DNA from: an uncultured Collinsella sp.
Lineage (GTDB): Bacteria > Actinomycetota > Coriobacteriia > Coriobacteriales > Coriobacteriaceae
Length of the DNA: 64,000 nt
NCBI GenBank assembly: GCA_900541725.1
Contig: UQLB01000009.1
Coordinates: forward strand, 1 to 64,000
Direction of reading: 5' to 3'
The notes under the pieces are model-generated. The model ran no database searches and was not told where the DNA came from. It was given only the letters and a program-made list of their open reading frames with translations. Positions 1 through 8,596 of the stretch are shown here, one piece after another (the stretch's first letter is position 1; every line of letters starts with the position of its first letter). Position numbers and translations under genes: made by a program.

Positions 1-278
1 GTATACGGGTGCATCATCGACGTCTTCAATACAGAAAATATCAGTGCGGAATGTTCCGGAGAGAAACCCCCGTCACGCCCCCGGATTCCCTGCGTTTACG
101 GCCTTGAGGTCGGCGGCGCGGAGAACGTGGTTGATGGGGATACGTGTCCCGGTTGCTGTTTCGCGCTTTGCGCGAAAGGCGCGCTACTTTGGGAAGGGCG
201 GGCAACTTGTTCGAACCGCCGCTCTATCCCGGGCGTATTTGTGGGGCGTTCCCCCGCCATAAATTACCCTCGGCATAC
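1..278. other. Left edge of the window, no gene assigned
   Basis: I see no convincing gene here. The open frames are short, overlap each other and lack ribosome binding sites. A small hairpin (TTTCGCGC, three-base loop, GCGCGAAA, 159-177) could be the end of an upstream transcript. Confidence 0.4.
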
Positions 279-306
279 TTGCGCGAAAGCCTACTGGTGC
301 TACACT
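279..306 (+). promoter_or_regulatory. Putative promoter of the riboflavin transporter operon
   Basis: A -35-like TTGCGC (279-284) and a -10-like TACACT (301-306) are 16 bases apart and lie just before the FMN aptamer, where the leader promoter is expected. The -35 match is weak. Confidence 0.4.
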
Positions 307-313
307 TGCAATT

Positions 314-502
314 GCTGTTTCAGGGCGGGGTGAAATTCCCCACTGGCGGTAAATCGGGCGGTGCCAAAGGGGTACCGTGGCGCAGGCAAAGTGCCTGCGG
401 TCGAGCCGATGAGTCCGCGACCCGTGTGTGCGTTGGTTCGCATGCCGGCTGAACTGGTGAGATACCAGTACCAACGGTTAGAGTCCGGATGAAAGAGGCA
501 GG
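314..502 (+). promoter_or_regulatory. FMN riboswitch (RFN element)
   Basis: The hallmark RFN blocks appear in order: AGGGCGGGGTGAAATTCCCC, ACTGGCGGTAAAT, a GAGTCCGCGAC segment, GGTGAGATACCAGTACC, and AGTCCGGATGAAAGAGG. FMN binding to this aptamer normally shuts off riboflavin synthesis or uptake genes, and the next gene is a riboflavin-type ECF S component. The closing helix P1 would pair about 314-321 with 491-499, and that 3' strand overlaps the Shine-Dalgarno sequence AGAGGCAGG (494-502) of the next gene. No separate terminator is visible, so translational control is the likely mode (inference). Confidence 0.95.
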
Positions 503-509
503 TGATCTT

Positions 510-1100
510 ATGTCTGAACAGTCGCAGCATATCCATTTTGAGAACACGAATAGGTGGAGCACCAAACAGCTCGTTACCATGGCGTTGATGTGCGCCTTGG
601 GAGCACTGTTTATGTATGTGCAGCTGCCCATCCTTCCTTCGGCGCCGTTTTTGACGTATGACCCGTCGCTGGTGCCGGCGATGGTGTGTGGATTTGCGTA
701 TGGCCCTGGCGCCGGTACCGCTGTTGCCGCTATGGCTATCGTTATCCATGCGCTCACCACGGGTGACTGGGTCGGTGCGCTTATGAACCTGGTTGCCACG
801 CTGGGCTACATTCTGCCCGCGGCTATCGTCTACCAGAAGATGCATACCTATAAGGGTGCCGTGATTGGTCTGGTGCTCGGCGTCATTGCCGCTACGGCGC
901 TGTCTATGGTCGCAAACCTTACTATTGGCGTATGGTTCTGGTATGGCTCGGCCGATGTGATTCTGCCGCTCATGCTTCCCGCTGTTTTGCCGTTTAACCT
1001 CATCAAGACCGTGCTTAACTCGGTACTCACGCTGGCGGTGTACAAGGCGGTCTCTAATCTCATCACGCCCAAGAAGGACCAGGTCAAAGGCCGCGCATGA
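510..1100 (+). CDS. ribU: Riboflavin ECF transporter S component RibU
   Basis: This is the substrate-binding membrane subunit of an energy-coupling factor importer for riboflavin. The 196-residue protein has a short polar N-terminus, then about six hydrophobic segments. The first is the typical S-component opening KQLVTMALMCALGALFM, which contains the AxxxA-type face that contacts EcfT. The ATG at 510 was preferred over an in-frame ATG at 489 because 489 lies inside the riboswitch and 510 has AGAGGCAGG before it. The 3' end overlaps the ATPase gene by four bases, giving one operon with the ATPases and EcfT. Substrate is inferred from the FMN riboswitch and family resemblance. Another flavin precursor is possible. 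Confidence 0.9.
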   Translation: MSEQSQHIHFENTNRWSTKQLVTMALMCALGALFMYVQLPILPSAPFLTYDPSLVPAMVCGFAYGPGAGTAVAAMAIVIHALTTGDWVGALMNLVATLGYILPAAIVYQKMHTYKGAVIGLVLGVIAATALSMVANLTIGVWFWYGSADVILPLMLPAVLPFNLIKTVLNSVLTLAVYKAVSNLITPKKDQVKGRA

Positions 1101-3001
1101 TTGAGTGTCGGGGCGTTTCCTTTAGCTATGACGGTGCTGCACAGGCGCTCGATGGCATCGATCTGAACATCGAGGATGGCGAGTTTTTCTGCATCCTCGG
1201 CGGAAACGGGTCGGGCAAGTCGACGTTTGCCAAGCATTTGAACGCGCTGCTGCAGCCCGATGCGGGAACGGTGTGCGTCAACGGCATGGACGCGTCCGAT
1301 CCCGAGCTGGTCTACGACATTCGCTCAACTGCTGGCATGGTGTTCCAGAATCCCGACGATCAGCTGGTGGCAACGCTTGTCGAGGACGATGTTGCGTTCG
1401 GTCCCGAAAACCTTGGCGTGCCATCGGCGCAAATTGCGCAGCGCGTGCGCGAGGCGCTGAAGGGCGTGGGCCTGGTGGGCTTTGAGCGCCACGAGACCCA
1501 TGCGCTTTCGGGCGGCCAAAAGCAGCGCGTGGCGCTTGCCGGCGTGCTTGCCATGGAACCGCGCGTGCTCATATTGGACGAGGCCTCCTCGATGCTCGAT
1601 CCGCGTGGACGCAAGGGTCTCATGAAGGCTTGCCGCGCGTTGCACGATCGCGGCATGACCATCGTGATGATTACGCACTTTATGGAAGAAGCCGCCGAGG
1701 CAGATCGCATCGCGGTGTTTCAGGCGGGACGAGTTGCCATGTTGGGCACGCCCGAGGAGATTCTGACGCGGGCAGATGAGCTCGCGGAGCTCAACCTAGA
1801 TATGCCGGCGTCGTGCCGTTTGGGCATGGCGCTTCGTGCGAAGGGCGTGCCCGTTCACGCGCAGGCGCGCGAGGTGGATATGGTCGCCGAGGTTGCGCAG
1901 ACTTATGCCGAGCGAAGTGGGGCAGACATCGTGGGGCAGTCTTCCGTATCCCAGTTGGAAATCGCTGACGGCACTGTTCCGGTAGACAACGAGGACAACG
2001 CGTCGGAGCCCGTCATCGAGCTAGCCCGTGTTTCGTACAGTTATTCGCTCAGTCCGCGCGAGCGCCGCCGCTGGCATAAGTGCTCGGCCACTGCGGGCAA
2101 ATCGAACAAACAGGCTCTCTGGGGAAACGACCCCAGCAGCCCGTGGGCACTGCGTGATGTATCGCTGACGGTGCGTCGCGGCGAGTTCCTGGGCTTGGCA
2201 GGTCATACCGGTTCGGGTAAGTCGACGCTGGTCCAGCATCTCAACGGTTTGATTCGCCCCCAGGAGGGAAGCGTTTGCGCGCTGGGGCTCGATCTGTCAA
2301 ACAAGAAAGACGCCGCCGCGGTTAAGGCCAAGGTCGGCGTGGTGTTTCAATATCCCGAGCGCCAGCTATTTGCTGAGACCGTGGCGCAGGACGTGGCGTT
2401 TGGCCCGCGCAACCTTGGTCTGCCGCAAGACGAGGTTGCGCGCCGTGTCGCATCATCGCTTACGCGCGTGGGCCTCGACCTCGCCGCGATAGGCGACAAG
2501 AGTCCCTTTGAGCTTTCGGGCGGTCAGCAACGGCGTGTGGCATTCGCCGGCGTGCTCGCCATGGAGCCCGAAGTCCTGGTGCTCGATGAGCCCATGGCGG
2601 GGCTCGATCCGGCGGCGCGCAGGGATTTCCTTGAGCTTATCGATCGACTTCACCTCGATGGCCTGACCGTTGTCATGGTTTCACATAGTATGGATGACCT
2701 GGCCAATTGCTGTGACCGCATCGTCGTAATGAACGAAGGCGCGGTGTTTGCCGAGGGCACGCCCGCTCAGGTTTTTGCGCATGCGGATGAGCTTAAATCA
2801 ATCGGCTTGGGTGTTCCCGCTGCCCAGCGCATGGCGCTGGCGCTTGCGAAGGCGGGCGTGCCGCTGCGTCGCGGCGGGCTCTATACGGTTGAGTCGCTGG
2901 CAGACGAGTTGGTGGACCTGCTAATCGGTCGCTCGGGCGGTCCTTCTAACGTCGCGGACATTGCTAAATCCAAGACGGTCGCGCGAGAGGAGGGCTGCTA
3001 A
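1097..3001 (+). CDS. ecfA: Fused energy-coupling factor ATPases EcfA1-EcfA2
   Basis: Two complete ABC ATPase domains lie in one 634-residue chain, where most Firmicutes encode EcfA1 and EcfA2 separately. Domain 1 (about residues 1-235) has Walker A GGNGSGKST, signature LSGGQKQR and Walker B LILDEASSMLDP. Domain 2 (about 305-600) has Walker A GHTGSGKST near residue 370, signature LSGGQQRR and Walker B VLDEPMAGLDP. A linker of about 70 polar residues joins them. The heterodimer powers the ECF transporter on the cytoplasmic face. The gene overlaps ribU by 4 bases and touches ecfT by one base, so translational coupling is likely. It probably also serves S components encoded elsewhere (known for group II ECF systems; inference here). 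Confidence 0.93.
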   Translation: MIECRGVSFSYDGAAQALDGIDLNIEDGEFFCILGGNGSGKSTFAKHLNALLQPDAGTVCVNGMDASDPELVYDIRSTAGMVFQNPDDQLVATLVEDDVAFGPENLGVPSAQIAQRVREALKGVGLVGFERHETHALSGGQKQRVALAGVLAMEPRVLILDEASSMLDPRGRKGLMKACRALHDRGMTIVMITHFMEEAAEADRIAVFQAGRVAMLGTPEEILTRADELAELNLDMPASCRLGMALRAKGVPVHAQAREVDMVAEVAQTYAERSGADIVGQSSVSQLEIADGTVPVDNEDNASEPVIELARVSYSYSLSPRERRRWHKCSATAGKSNKQALWGNDPSSPWALRDVSLTVRRGEFLGLAGHTGSGKSTLVQHLNGLIRPQEGSVCALGLDLSNKKDAAAVKAKVGVVFQYPERQLFAETVAQDVAFGPRNLGLPQDEVARRVASSLTRVGLDLAAIGDKSPFELSGGQQRRVAFAGVLAMEPEVLVLDEPMAGLDPAARRDFLELIDRLHLDGLTVVMVSHSMDDLANCCDRIVVMNEGAVFAEGTPAQVFAHADELKSIGLGVPAAQRMALALAKAGVPLRRGGLYTVESLADELVDLLIGRSGGPSNVADIAKSKTVAREEGC

Positions 3002-3801
3002 TGGAGGCCTTTTCGTTTGGCAGCTACTATCCGAGCGATAGTGCGATCCATCGCCTGGATCCGCGCACCAAGCTGCTCCTGGGCTTTGTGTTTTTGATCA
3101 CGACGCTGACTGTCGGCGGCTTCCGCGGACTGGCCCCTGTCGCAGTTTTCGTCGCGCTGATCTATGCCGTGTCCCGGGTGCCGGTTCGTCGCGCTCTGTC
3201 GTCGATGGCGCCGCTGCTGGCAATCGTCGTCGTGGTCGCGGTACTCAACTTGTTTACCGATCAGAGTGGTCGCATCCTGTGGCAGCTCGGCTTTCTGCAG
3301 ATAAGCGAGGGCTCACTGCGTTCTGCCGCCTTTATGGCGTGCCGCCTGACGTTGATGATGGCCGGCATGAGTGCCATTACGCTCACCACGCCCACGCTCG
3401 ACCTCACCGCAGGTTTTGAGCGTCTGCTCGCGCCGTTTGCGCGCGTGGGGCTCCCTGCGCACGAGCTCGGCATGATCATGGGTATCGCGCTGCGCTTTAT
3501 GCCGCAGTTCGCTACCGAGATGAAGCAGACGGCGGACGCGCAGGCGAGCCGCGGTGCGCGCGTGATGGGAGGCCCGCTCGGCGGCGTGCGTATGCTCGGC
3601 AGTGTGGCGATTCCGCTGTTCACGGGCGTGTTCCGTCATGCCGAAACGCTGTCTGCCGCCATGGATGCCCGTTGCTATCATGGCGAGCAGGGCCGCACAC
3701 GTCTGCATGCGCTTGCATTTGGCCGCGGCGATGCGTTGGCGGCGGTGGTGACGGCGTTGCTGCTCATCTGCGTCATCGTCATCAACCTTCAACTTGTTTA
3801 G
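3001..3801 (+). CDS. ecfT: ECF transporter transmembrane subunit EcfT
   Basis: This is the scaffold membrane protein linking the ATPases to S components. It is 266 residues with about five hydrophobic segments. The N-terminal YYPSDSAIHRLDPRTKLLL block is typical of the CbiQ/EcfT family. The coupling region has the two Ala-Arg-Gly-type motifs expected, seen as QTADAQASRGARVMGG and AMDARCYHG near residues 178-230. The start codon overlaps the stop of the ATPase gene (TAATG). It completes a ribU-ecfA1A2-ecfT set under one FMN riboswitch. Confidence 0.93.
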   Translation: MEAFSFGSYYPSDSAIHRLDPRTKLLLGFVFLITTLTVGGFRGLAPVAVFVALIYAVSRVPVRRALSSMAPLLAIVVVVAVLNLFTDQSGRILWQLGFLQISEGSLRSAAFMACRLTLMMAGMSAITLTTPTLDLTAGFERLLAPFARVGLPAHELGMIMGIALRFMPQFATEMKQTADAQASRGARVMGGPLGGVRMLGSVAIPLFTGVFRHAETLSAAMDARCYHGEQGRTRLHALAFGRGDALAAVVTALLLICVIVINLQLV

Positions 3802-3831
3802 GCGCGATTCGAGCGCAAGAAAGGGGTCCCT

Positions 3832-4278
3832 ATGACCGACAACGACCGCACGGCTCAGCTTGAGCGCGCCTGTTCGTATCTCAGGCGCATTCCGGCGTGG
3901 TATCTGGCCACGACCGATGTAGCCGACGGGCATCAGCCTCGCGTGAGGCCGTTTTCGTTTGCCATGGTCGATGACGGTAAACTGTGGTTTTGTACGTCCC
4001 GCGACAAAGATGTGTGGGCGGAGCTGAGCGCGAATCCCAAGTTTGAGCTCTCGGGCTGGAAGCCGGGGGAATGTTGGATCGTATTGACCGGCGAAGCCGC
4101 ACTTGAGGACGACGCAGTTGCGAGCGACAAGGTGCGTCAAGCGGGTTTTAAGCACATGGTGGGCATTGGCGAGGAACACGAGAGTGCCAACGACGGCCGC
4201 CTTGCTTTCTTTTCGGTCCGCAATATTGCCGCGCGCTTCTGTGATATCGACGGCAGCGAGGAGCGCCTGGAGCTCTAG
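3832..4278 (+). CDS. Pyridoxamine 5'-phosphate oxidase-like flavin-binding protein (first paralogue)
   Basis: A 148-residue protein of the split-barrel FMN-binding (PNPOx-like) family. The pattern is IPAWYLATTD at residues 20-30, then PRVRPFSFAMVDDGKLWFCTS, then KDVWAELSANPKFEL. These mark the short single-domain members that bind FMN or F420 and are usually of unknown substrate. AAAGGGG precedes the ATG. It lies 30 bases after ecfT and may be co-transcribed with the riboflavin operon, which would fit flavin dependence (inference). The next gene is a clear paralogue. The specific reaction cannot be read from sequence. Confidence 0.75.
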   Translation: MTDNDRTAQLERACSYLRRIPAWYLATTDVADGHQPRVRPFSFAMVDDGKLWFCTSRDKDVWAELSANPKFELSGWKPGECWIVLTGEAALEDDAVASDKVRQAGFKHMVGIGEEHESANDGRLAFFSVRNIAARFCDIDGSEERLEL

Positions 4279-4322
4279 CTCGCACAAACCAGGTTCCCAA
4301 ACTAACTAGTACAGGAGGAAAC

Positions 4323-4733
4323 GTGGACGGATTGAATACGGTGTTGGAGTATCTGACGTCGGTGCCGGCATGGTATTTGGCGACGAGCGTTGACGGACAG
4401 CCTCATGTGCGTCCGTTTTCGTTTGCGCAGATCCAGGATGGCAAGCTGTGGTTTGTAACAGCGCGCACCAAAGATGTGTGGCAAGAGCTGCTGCAAAACC
4501 AGCGCTTTGAGGCCACGAGTTGGTGGCCGGGCCATGGCTGGCTCATCTTGCGCGGGCGTGCCGGCTTGGATGACCGGGCTTTAGACGAAATGCGCGAAGC
4601 CGGGTGGAAGCATCTAGAGCACCTGGGCGAGCACTATGAGGGGCCTAACGACCCCACGCTCGTCTTCTTTAGCGTCGAGGATCCCGAGGCTTTTATCTGC
4701 AATCACGACGAATGGGTGCCGGTCGAGCTCTAG
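4323..4733 (+). CDS. Pyridoxamine 5'-phosphate oxidase-like flavin-binding protein (second paralogue)
   Basis: This 136-residue paralogue of the preceding gene aligns over its whole length: VPAWYLATSVDG, QPHVRPFSFAQIQDGKLWFVT, KDVWQELLQNQRFEATSWWPG and LVFFSVEDP near the C-terminus. The start is GTG at 4323, chosen because AGGAGGA lies at 4313-4319. It is probably a tandem duplicate and may form a heterodimer with its neighbour, since this fold normally dimerises with FMN at the interface (family knowledge). Substrate unknown. A strong hairpin follows downstream. Confidence 0.75.
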   Translation: MDGLNTVLEYLTSVPAWYLATSVDGQPHVRPFSFAQIQDGKLWFVTARTKDVWQELLQNQRFEATSWWPGHGWLILRGRAGLDDRALDEMREAGWKHLEHLGEHYEGPNDPTLVFFSVEDPEAFICNHDEWVPVEL

Positions 4734-4770
4734 CCGGCTGGCTCATCCTAACAACTTGGTTTTCGCATGG

Positions 4771-4824
4771 GCGGGCCCCGTATTGCCCGGTGCCGTTAGG
4801 AGCGCCGGTCAATACGGGGCCCGC
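4771..4824 (+). terminator. Long perfect hairpin, likely terminator of the flavin gene pair
   Basis: Perfect 15-bp arms GCGGGCCCCGTATTG (4771-4785) and CAATACGGGGCCCGC (4810-4824) flank a 24-base loop. Only a weak T-rich tail (CCATTTG) follows, so it may act as a processing or stabilising hairpin rather than a classical terminator. Confidence 0.6.
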
Positions 4825-4868
4825 TCCATTTGTCAATTCCTTCAAGCGAATGTGTCGGGATTGTTTCA

Positions 4869-4970
4869 ATGCATGAATATGCAAGCCATTTACGTGTTCA
4901 TGCATCTTTTGGTGCTAAAGTTTCAACCCACTTCATAACTACCACTGCGAAATGCGCATCGGTGCATAAA
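4869..4970 (+). promoter_or_regulatory. Putative ArgR operator region upstream of argC
   Basis: ATGCATGAA (4869-4877) and TTCATGCAT (4897-4905) form a perfect 9-bp inverted repeat. The left half reads GCATGAATATGCA, which resembles the TGAAT/ATTCA core of ARG boxes. A further GTGCATAAATC-like half site lies at about 4962-4972. The position, 20-120 bases before an arginine biosynthesis operon, supports binding of the arginine repressor. No argR gene lies in the window. Confidence 0.55.
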
Positions 4971-4990
4971 TCGCAGACAAGGAGTCTGAT

Positions 4991-6061
4991 ATGTCATTGA
5001 AGGTTGGAATCGTCGGCGCGGCTGGATATGCCGGAGCCGAGCTCATTCGCCTCGTGCTCGGCCATCCCGAGTTTGAACTTGTTGCCATTACGTCCAACGC
5101 CGATGCCGGCCAGCCGCTGTCCGCGGTGTATCCGAGCTTTGCTGGCGTGAGCGATCTGGTTTTCACCACGCATGACGCCCCCGAGCTTAAGAGCTGCGAT
5201 GCGGTTTTTCTTGCCGTGCCGCACACGGCTGCCATGGCACAGGTGCCCGCGCTGCTTGCATCGGGCGTCTCCTGCTTTGATCTTTCGGCCGACTACCGCC
5301 TGAACGACGCGTCCGTCTTTGAGACGTGGTATGCCGCCGAGCATACGAGCCCCGAGCTGCTCAAGACCCGTGCCTTTGGCCTGCCCGAGCTATTCTGCCG
5401 GGACTTGGAGACCGCCGCATCCGACCATGCCGACGGCAAACCCGTGCTGGTCGCCTGCGCCGGTTGCTATCCCACCGCAACGAGCCTTGCCGCCGCGCCC
5501 GCCGTGCGCGCTGGCTGGGTTGCCCAGAGCGGCCCCGTGATCGTTGATGCCATCAGCGGTGTGACGGGTGCCGGCAAGTCCTGCAACGCTCGTACGCATT
5601 TTTGCAGCGCTGACGAGAACTTGGAGGCCTACGGCGTGGGCAAGCATCGCCACACGCCCGAGATTGAGCAAATCCTTGGCCTGACCGATCGCGTCGTCTT
5701 CACCCCGCATCTGGCACCGCTCAAGCGCGGCCTGCTCTCCACGGTGACGCTGCCGCTCACGCCGCAGGCCATCGACTCCCTGGCTCTTGAGGATGTCGTC
5801 GACTATTACAAGCAGTTCTACGCTGGACGCACCTTTGTGCGCGTGCTCGATGCCGGCCAGCAGCCCAAGACGGCTTCGGTCGTCGGCACCAACGCCGCCC
5901 AGATTGGCCTCGCGCTCAACAAGCGCGCGGGCGTGCTGGTGGCGACGGGCGCCATCGACAATCTATGCAAGGGCGCTGCGGGCCAAGCAGTCCAGTGCGC
6001 CAATATCGTCTTTGGCTTTGACGAGCGACGAGGCTTGCCCACAGTGGCGTGCCCGGTGTAG
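4991..6061 (+). CDS. argC: N-acetyl-gamma-glutamyl-phosphate reductase
   Basis: It catalyses the third step of arginine synthesis, NADPH-dependent reduction of N-acetylglutamyl phosphate to the semialdehyde. The 356-residue protein has an N-terminal Rossmann motif GIVGAAGYAGAELIRL (residues 6-21). The catalytic cysteine is Cys159 in CAGCYPTATSL, and the GAGKSCNARTHFC and HRHTPEIEQIL blocks are conserved in the family. AAGGAG (4980-4985) precedes the ATG. First gene of argC-argJ-argB-argD, all on the plus strand with short gaps, behind ArgR-like boxes. Very secure. Confidence 0.97.
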   Translation: MSLKVGIVGAAGYAGAELIRLVLGHPEFELVAITSNADAGQPLSAVYPSFAGVSDLVFTTHDAPELKSCDAVFLAVPHTAAMAQVPALLASGVSCFDLSADYRLNDASVFETWYAAEHTSPELLKTRAFGLPELFCRDLETAASDHADGKPVLVACAGCYPTATSLAAAPAVRAGWVAQSGPVIVDAISGVTGAGKSCNARTHFCSADENLEAYGVGKHRHTPEIEQILGLTDRVVFTPHLAPLKRGLLSTVTLPLTPQAIDSLALEDVVDYYKQFYAGRTFVRVLDAGQQPKTASVVGTNAAQIGLALNKRAGVLVATGAIDNLCKGAAGQAVQCANIVFGFDERRGLPTVACPV

Positions 6062-6196
6062 CACATTCGATTGTTAACGATTTGGTAGTCGGGCATCGAG
6101 TGGGGCGCCACTCTTGAGCTGGTCTCATGATCACGACTGGCATGGCGCACCAACCGATGTCCGTTTTTTTGTTTGACATAAGGAGTCATAAAGACG

Positions 6197-7465
6197 ATGA
6201 ATACCGAGCTGTTTGATATCAAAATTCGCGCCGTCGAGGGCGGCGTTACGGCTGCGGCTGGTTTTAAGGCTGCGGGCATCCATGCTGGGTTCCGCAAGAA
6301 CCCCGAGCGTCTGGATTACGCGCTCGTCGTGCCCGATAAACCCTGTCCCGGTGCCGGCGTGTTTACCACCAATCGCTTTTGCGCGGCACCCGTGCAGGTG
6401 AGCCGTGCCAACCTGGGCGGTGCCGACAAGGGCTACGGAATCATCGCCGGCGTTTCGGTCAACTCTGGCAATGCCAATGCCGCCACGGGTGAGACCGGCC
6501 TTGCCTGCGCGCGCGAGACCTGCAACATCGCATCGCAGGTTATCGGCTGCGAACCCCAGCAGATCCTGGTTGCCTCCACGGGTGTGATCGGGCAGATTCT
6601 GCCGATCGACACGTTTGAGACAGCCGTTCCGTCCGCATACGAGGCACTCTCTGCCCATGGCGGTGCCGATGCAGCCCGTGCCATTATGACGACCGACACG
6701 CACTCCAAGGAGTACGCCGTGTCCTACGTCAGTGAGGCTGCGGGTCATGCGGGCAATGTCTATACGGTAGGCGGAATGTGCAAGGGCTCGGGCATGATCA
6801 TGCCCAACATGGCCACCATGATCGCAGTTATCACCACCGATGCCCCCGTCGAGCCTGTGGCACTTCATGCTCTGCTGCTCTCGACCGTCAAGCAGACCTT
6901 TAACAAGGTAACGGTCGACTCCGATACCTCGACCAACGATACCTGCATCATGCTTGCTTCTGGCGCTGCTGCCGCGGATGCCGAGGCCATCGTCGAGGGC
7001 TCCGATGCCTTCGACGAGTTGGCATTTGCCGTGCACGAGGTGTGCGAGAGCCTGGCGCGCAATATCGCCGCCGATGGCGAGGGCGCATCCAAGCTTGTTA
7101 CGGTCAACGTTACCGGCGCCGTGAACGACGAGGAGGCCGATATCGCCGCTCGCGCCGTTGCCAACTCGCCGCTCGTTAAGACCTGCATCGCCGGCCACGA
7201 CTGCAACTGGGGCCGCGTCGCCATGGCACTCGGTAAGTGCGGCGTGAAGTTTAATCAGGAAGACGTTTCCATCGACATGATGGGCATGCCTGTCTGTCGC
7301 GACGGTCTGACTGTTCCCTTTGATGAGGACGAGGCTCTACGACGTTTCGAGGCGCCCGAGATCGTGATCTCGGCCGACCTGGGCGCAGGCGACGCGGCAA
7401 CGACCGTGTGGACCTGCGACCTCACGCATGAGTACATCTCCATCAACGGCGACTACCGTTCCTAG
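6197..7465 (+). CDS. argJ: Bifunctional ornithine acetyltransferase / N-acetylglutamate synthase
   Basis: ArgJ transfers the acetyl group from N-acetylornithine to glutamate, recycling it, and in some organisms also makes N-acetylglutamate from acetyl-CoA. The 422-residue protein contains the self-cleavage region KGSGMIMPNMATMIAVITTD, where cleavage before the Thr near residue 209 makes alpha and beta chains (family knowledge). The C-terminus GDYRS and the GHDCNWGRV motif are also typical. Presence of argJ implies the cyclic pathway, so argE should not be needed. AAGGAG lies before the ATG. Confidence 0.96.
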   Translation: MNTELFDIKIRAVEGGVTAAAGFKAAGIHAGFRKNPERLDYALVVPDKPCPGAGVFTTNRFCAAPVQVSRANLGGADKGYGIIAGVSVNSGNANAATGETGLACARETCNIASQVIGCEPQQILVASTGVIGQILPIDTFETAVPSAYEALSAHGGADAARAIMTTDTHSKEYAVSYVSEAAGHAGNVYTVGGMCKGSGMIMPNMATMIAVITTDAPVEPVALHALLLSTVKQTFNKVTVDSDTSTNDTCIMLASGAAAADAEAIVEGSDAFDELAFAVHEVCESLARNIAADGEGASKLVTVNVTGAVNDEEADIAARAVANSPLVKTCIAGHDCNWGRVAMALGKCGVKFNQEDVSIDMMGMPVCRDGLTVPFDEDEALRRFEAPEIVISADLGAGDAATTVWTCDLTHEYISINGDYRS

Positions 7466-7546
7466 ATTCCGGGCACGCTGCGCATCTTGCCGCGATTGCG
7501 GACAGCGGAGCACGGCGCGATAACGATACGAAAGACGAGGCAGATT

Positions 7547-8527
7547 ATGAAATTCGCACGCGATTGTCGTTCGAGCGAATCCAACGAAGCAACCGCGCAG
7601 CTGCTGTTCGAAGCGCTGCCGTGGATTAAGAACCTGACCGGCAAGACGGTTGTTATCAAATATGGCGGAGCCGCCATGGTTGATGAGCAGCTGCGCCGCG
7701 ACGTGATGAGCGACATCGTTTTGCTCAAGATCATCGGTATGCGCCCCGTCATCGTGCATGGCGGTGGCAAGGCTATCAACGAGGCGCTCAGCCACTACGA
7801 CATCCCCGTCGAGTTTAAGAACGGCCAGCGCGTGACTACGCCTGCCACCATGGACATCGTGCGTGAGGTACTGGGCGGCAAGGTCAATCAGGAGCTGGTC
7901 GCGGCGCTCAACCACCACGGCAACCTGGCCGTGGGCGTGTCCGGCAGCGACGCCGGCACCCTTATCGCCGAGCCGTTCGACCCAGAGCTCGGCCGCGTGG
8001 GCAAGGTCACGCACGTCAACACCGACTATATCGAGCGCCTGCTCGATAGCGAGTACATCCCCGTCATCGCTACCGTCGCGGCGGGGGAGGACGGCGGTTT
8101 CTTCAACATCAACGCCGATACCGCCGCCGGTGCCGTTGCCGCGGCGCTCCACGCGCATAAGGCGATCTTTTTGACCGATGTCGATGGCCTGTACAAGGAC
8201 TTTAGCGACAAGGACTCGCTTATCTCCAACCTAACACTCGACGAGGTTAACGAAATGCTCTACGGCGACGAGGTCGATAAGGGCATGATTCCCAAGCTGC
8301 GTGCGGCTGTCGATGCGCTTACCGCTGGCGTGTTCCGAGCCCACATCATTAACGGTACTACGCCGCATTCGCTGCTCCTGGAGCTGCTGACCGATGCCGG
8401 CGTCGGCACCGTGATCCATTCCACCGAGACGGCTTACGAGTTCGATACGCATCCGCATCCGCTTTCGACGTTTGCTGCGCGTCTGACCGAAAACCTTGAC
8501 GAGGTCGAGAAACTTCAGACGGTCTAG
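7547..8527 (+). CDS. argB: Acetylglutamate kinase
   Basis: It phosphorylates N-acetylglutamate, the second and often arginine-inhibited step. The start is ATG 7547 with ACGAGG just upstream. The frame is open further upstream to 7487, but that part is not family-like. The 326-residue protein has VIKYGGAAM for phosphate binding, VHGGGKAIN for the substrate, and INADTAAGAVAAALHA and LTDVDGLYKD in the nucleotide domain. An N-terminal extension of about 25 residues is present, a feature associated with arginine-sensitive hexameric enzymes (inference). Confidence 0.96.
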   Translation: MKFARDCRSSESNEATAQLLFEALPWIKNLTGKTVVIKYGGAAMVDEQLRRDVMSDIVLLKIIGMRPVIVHGGGKAINEALSHYDIPVEFKNGQRVTTPATMDIVREVLGGKVNQELVAALNHHGNLAVGVSGSDAGTLIAEPFDPELGRVGKVTHVNTDYIERLLDSEYIPVIATVAAGEDGGFFNINADTAAGAVAAALHAHKAIFLTDVDGLYKDFSDKDSLISNLTLDEVNEMLYGDEVDKGMIPKLRAAVDALTAGVFRAHIINGTTPHSLLLELLTDAGVGTVIHSTETAYEFDTHPHPLSTFAARLTENLDEVEKLQTV

Positions 8528-8596
8528 CTGACCCGCAGCCGCCCCATTCCTGCACCCATAGCCCCGCGCCGGCTGGCGCCCAACGAAAGGCATCCC

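Noticed and set aside
489..509. Alternative ribU start at ATG 489
   Set aside because: It lies inside the conserved riboswitch GGATGAAAG block; ATG 510 has its own ribosome binding site.
4861..4990. T-box or other amino-acid leader before argC
   Set aside because: No T-box consensus (AGGGTGGNACCGCG) and no leader peptide with arginine codons was seen; ArgR boxes explain the region better.
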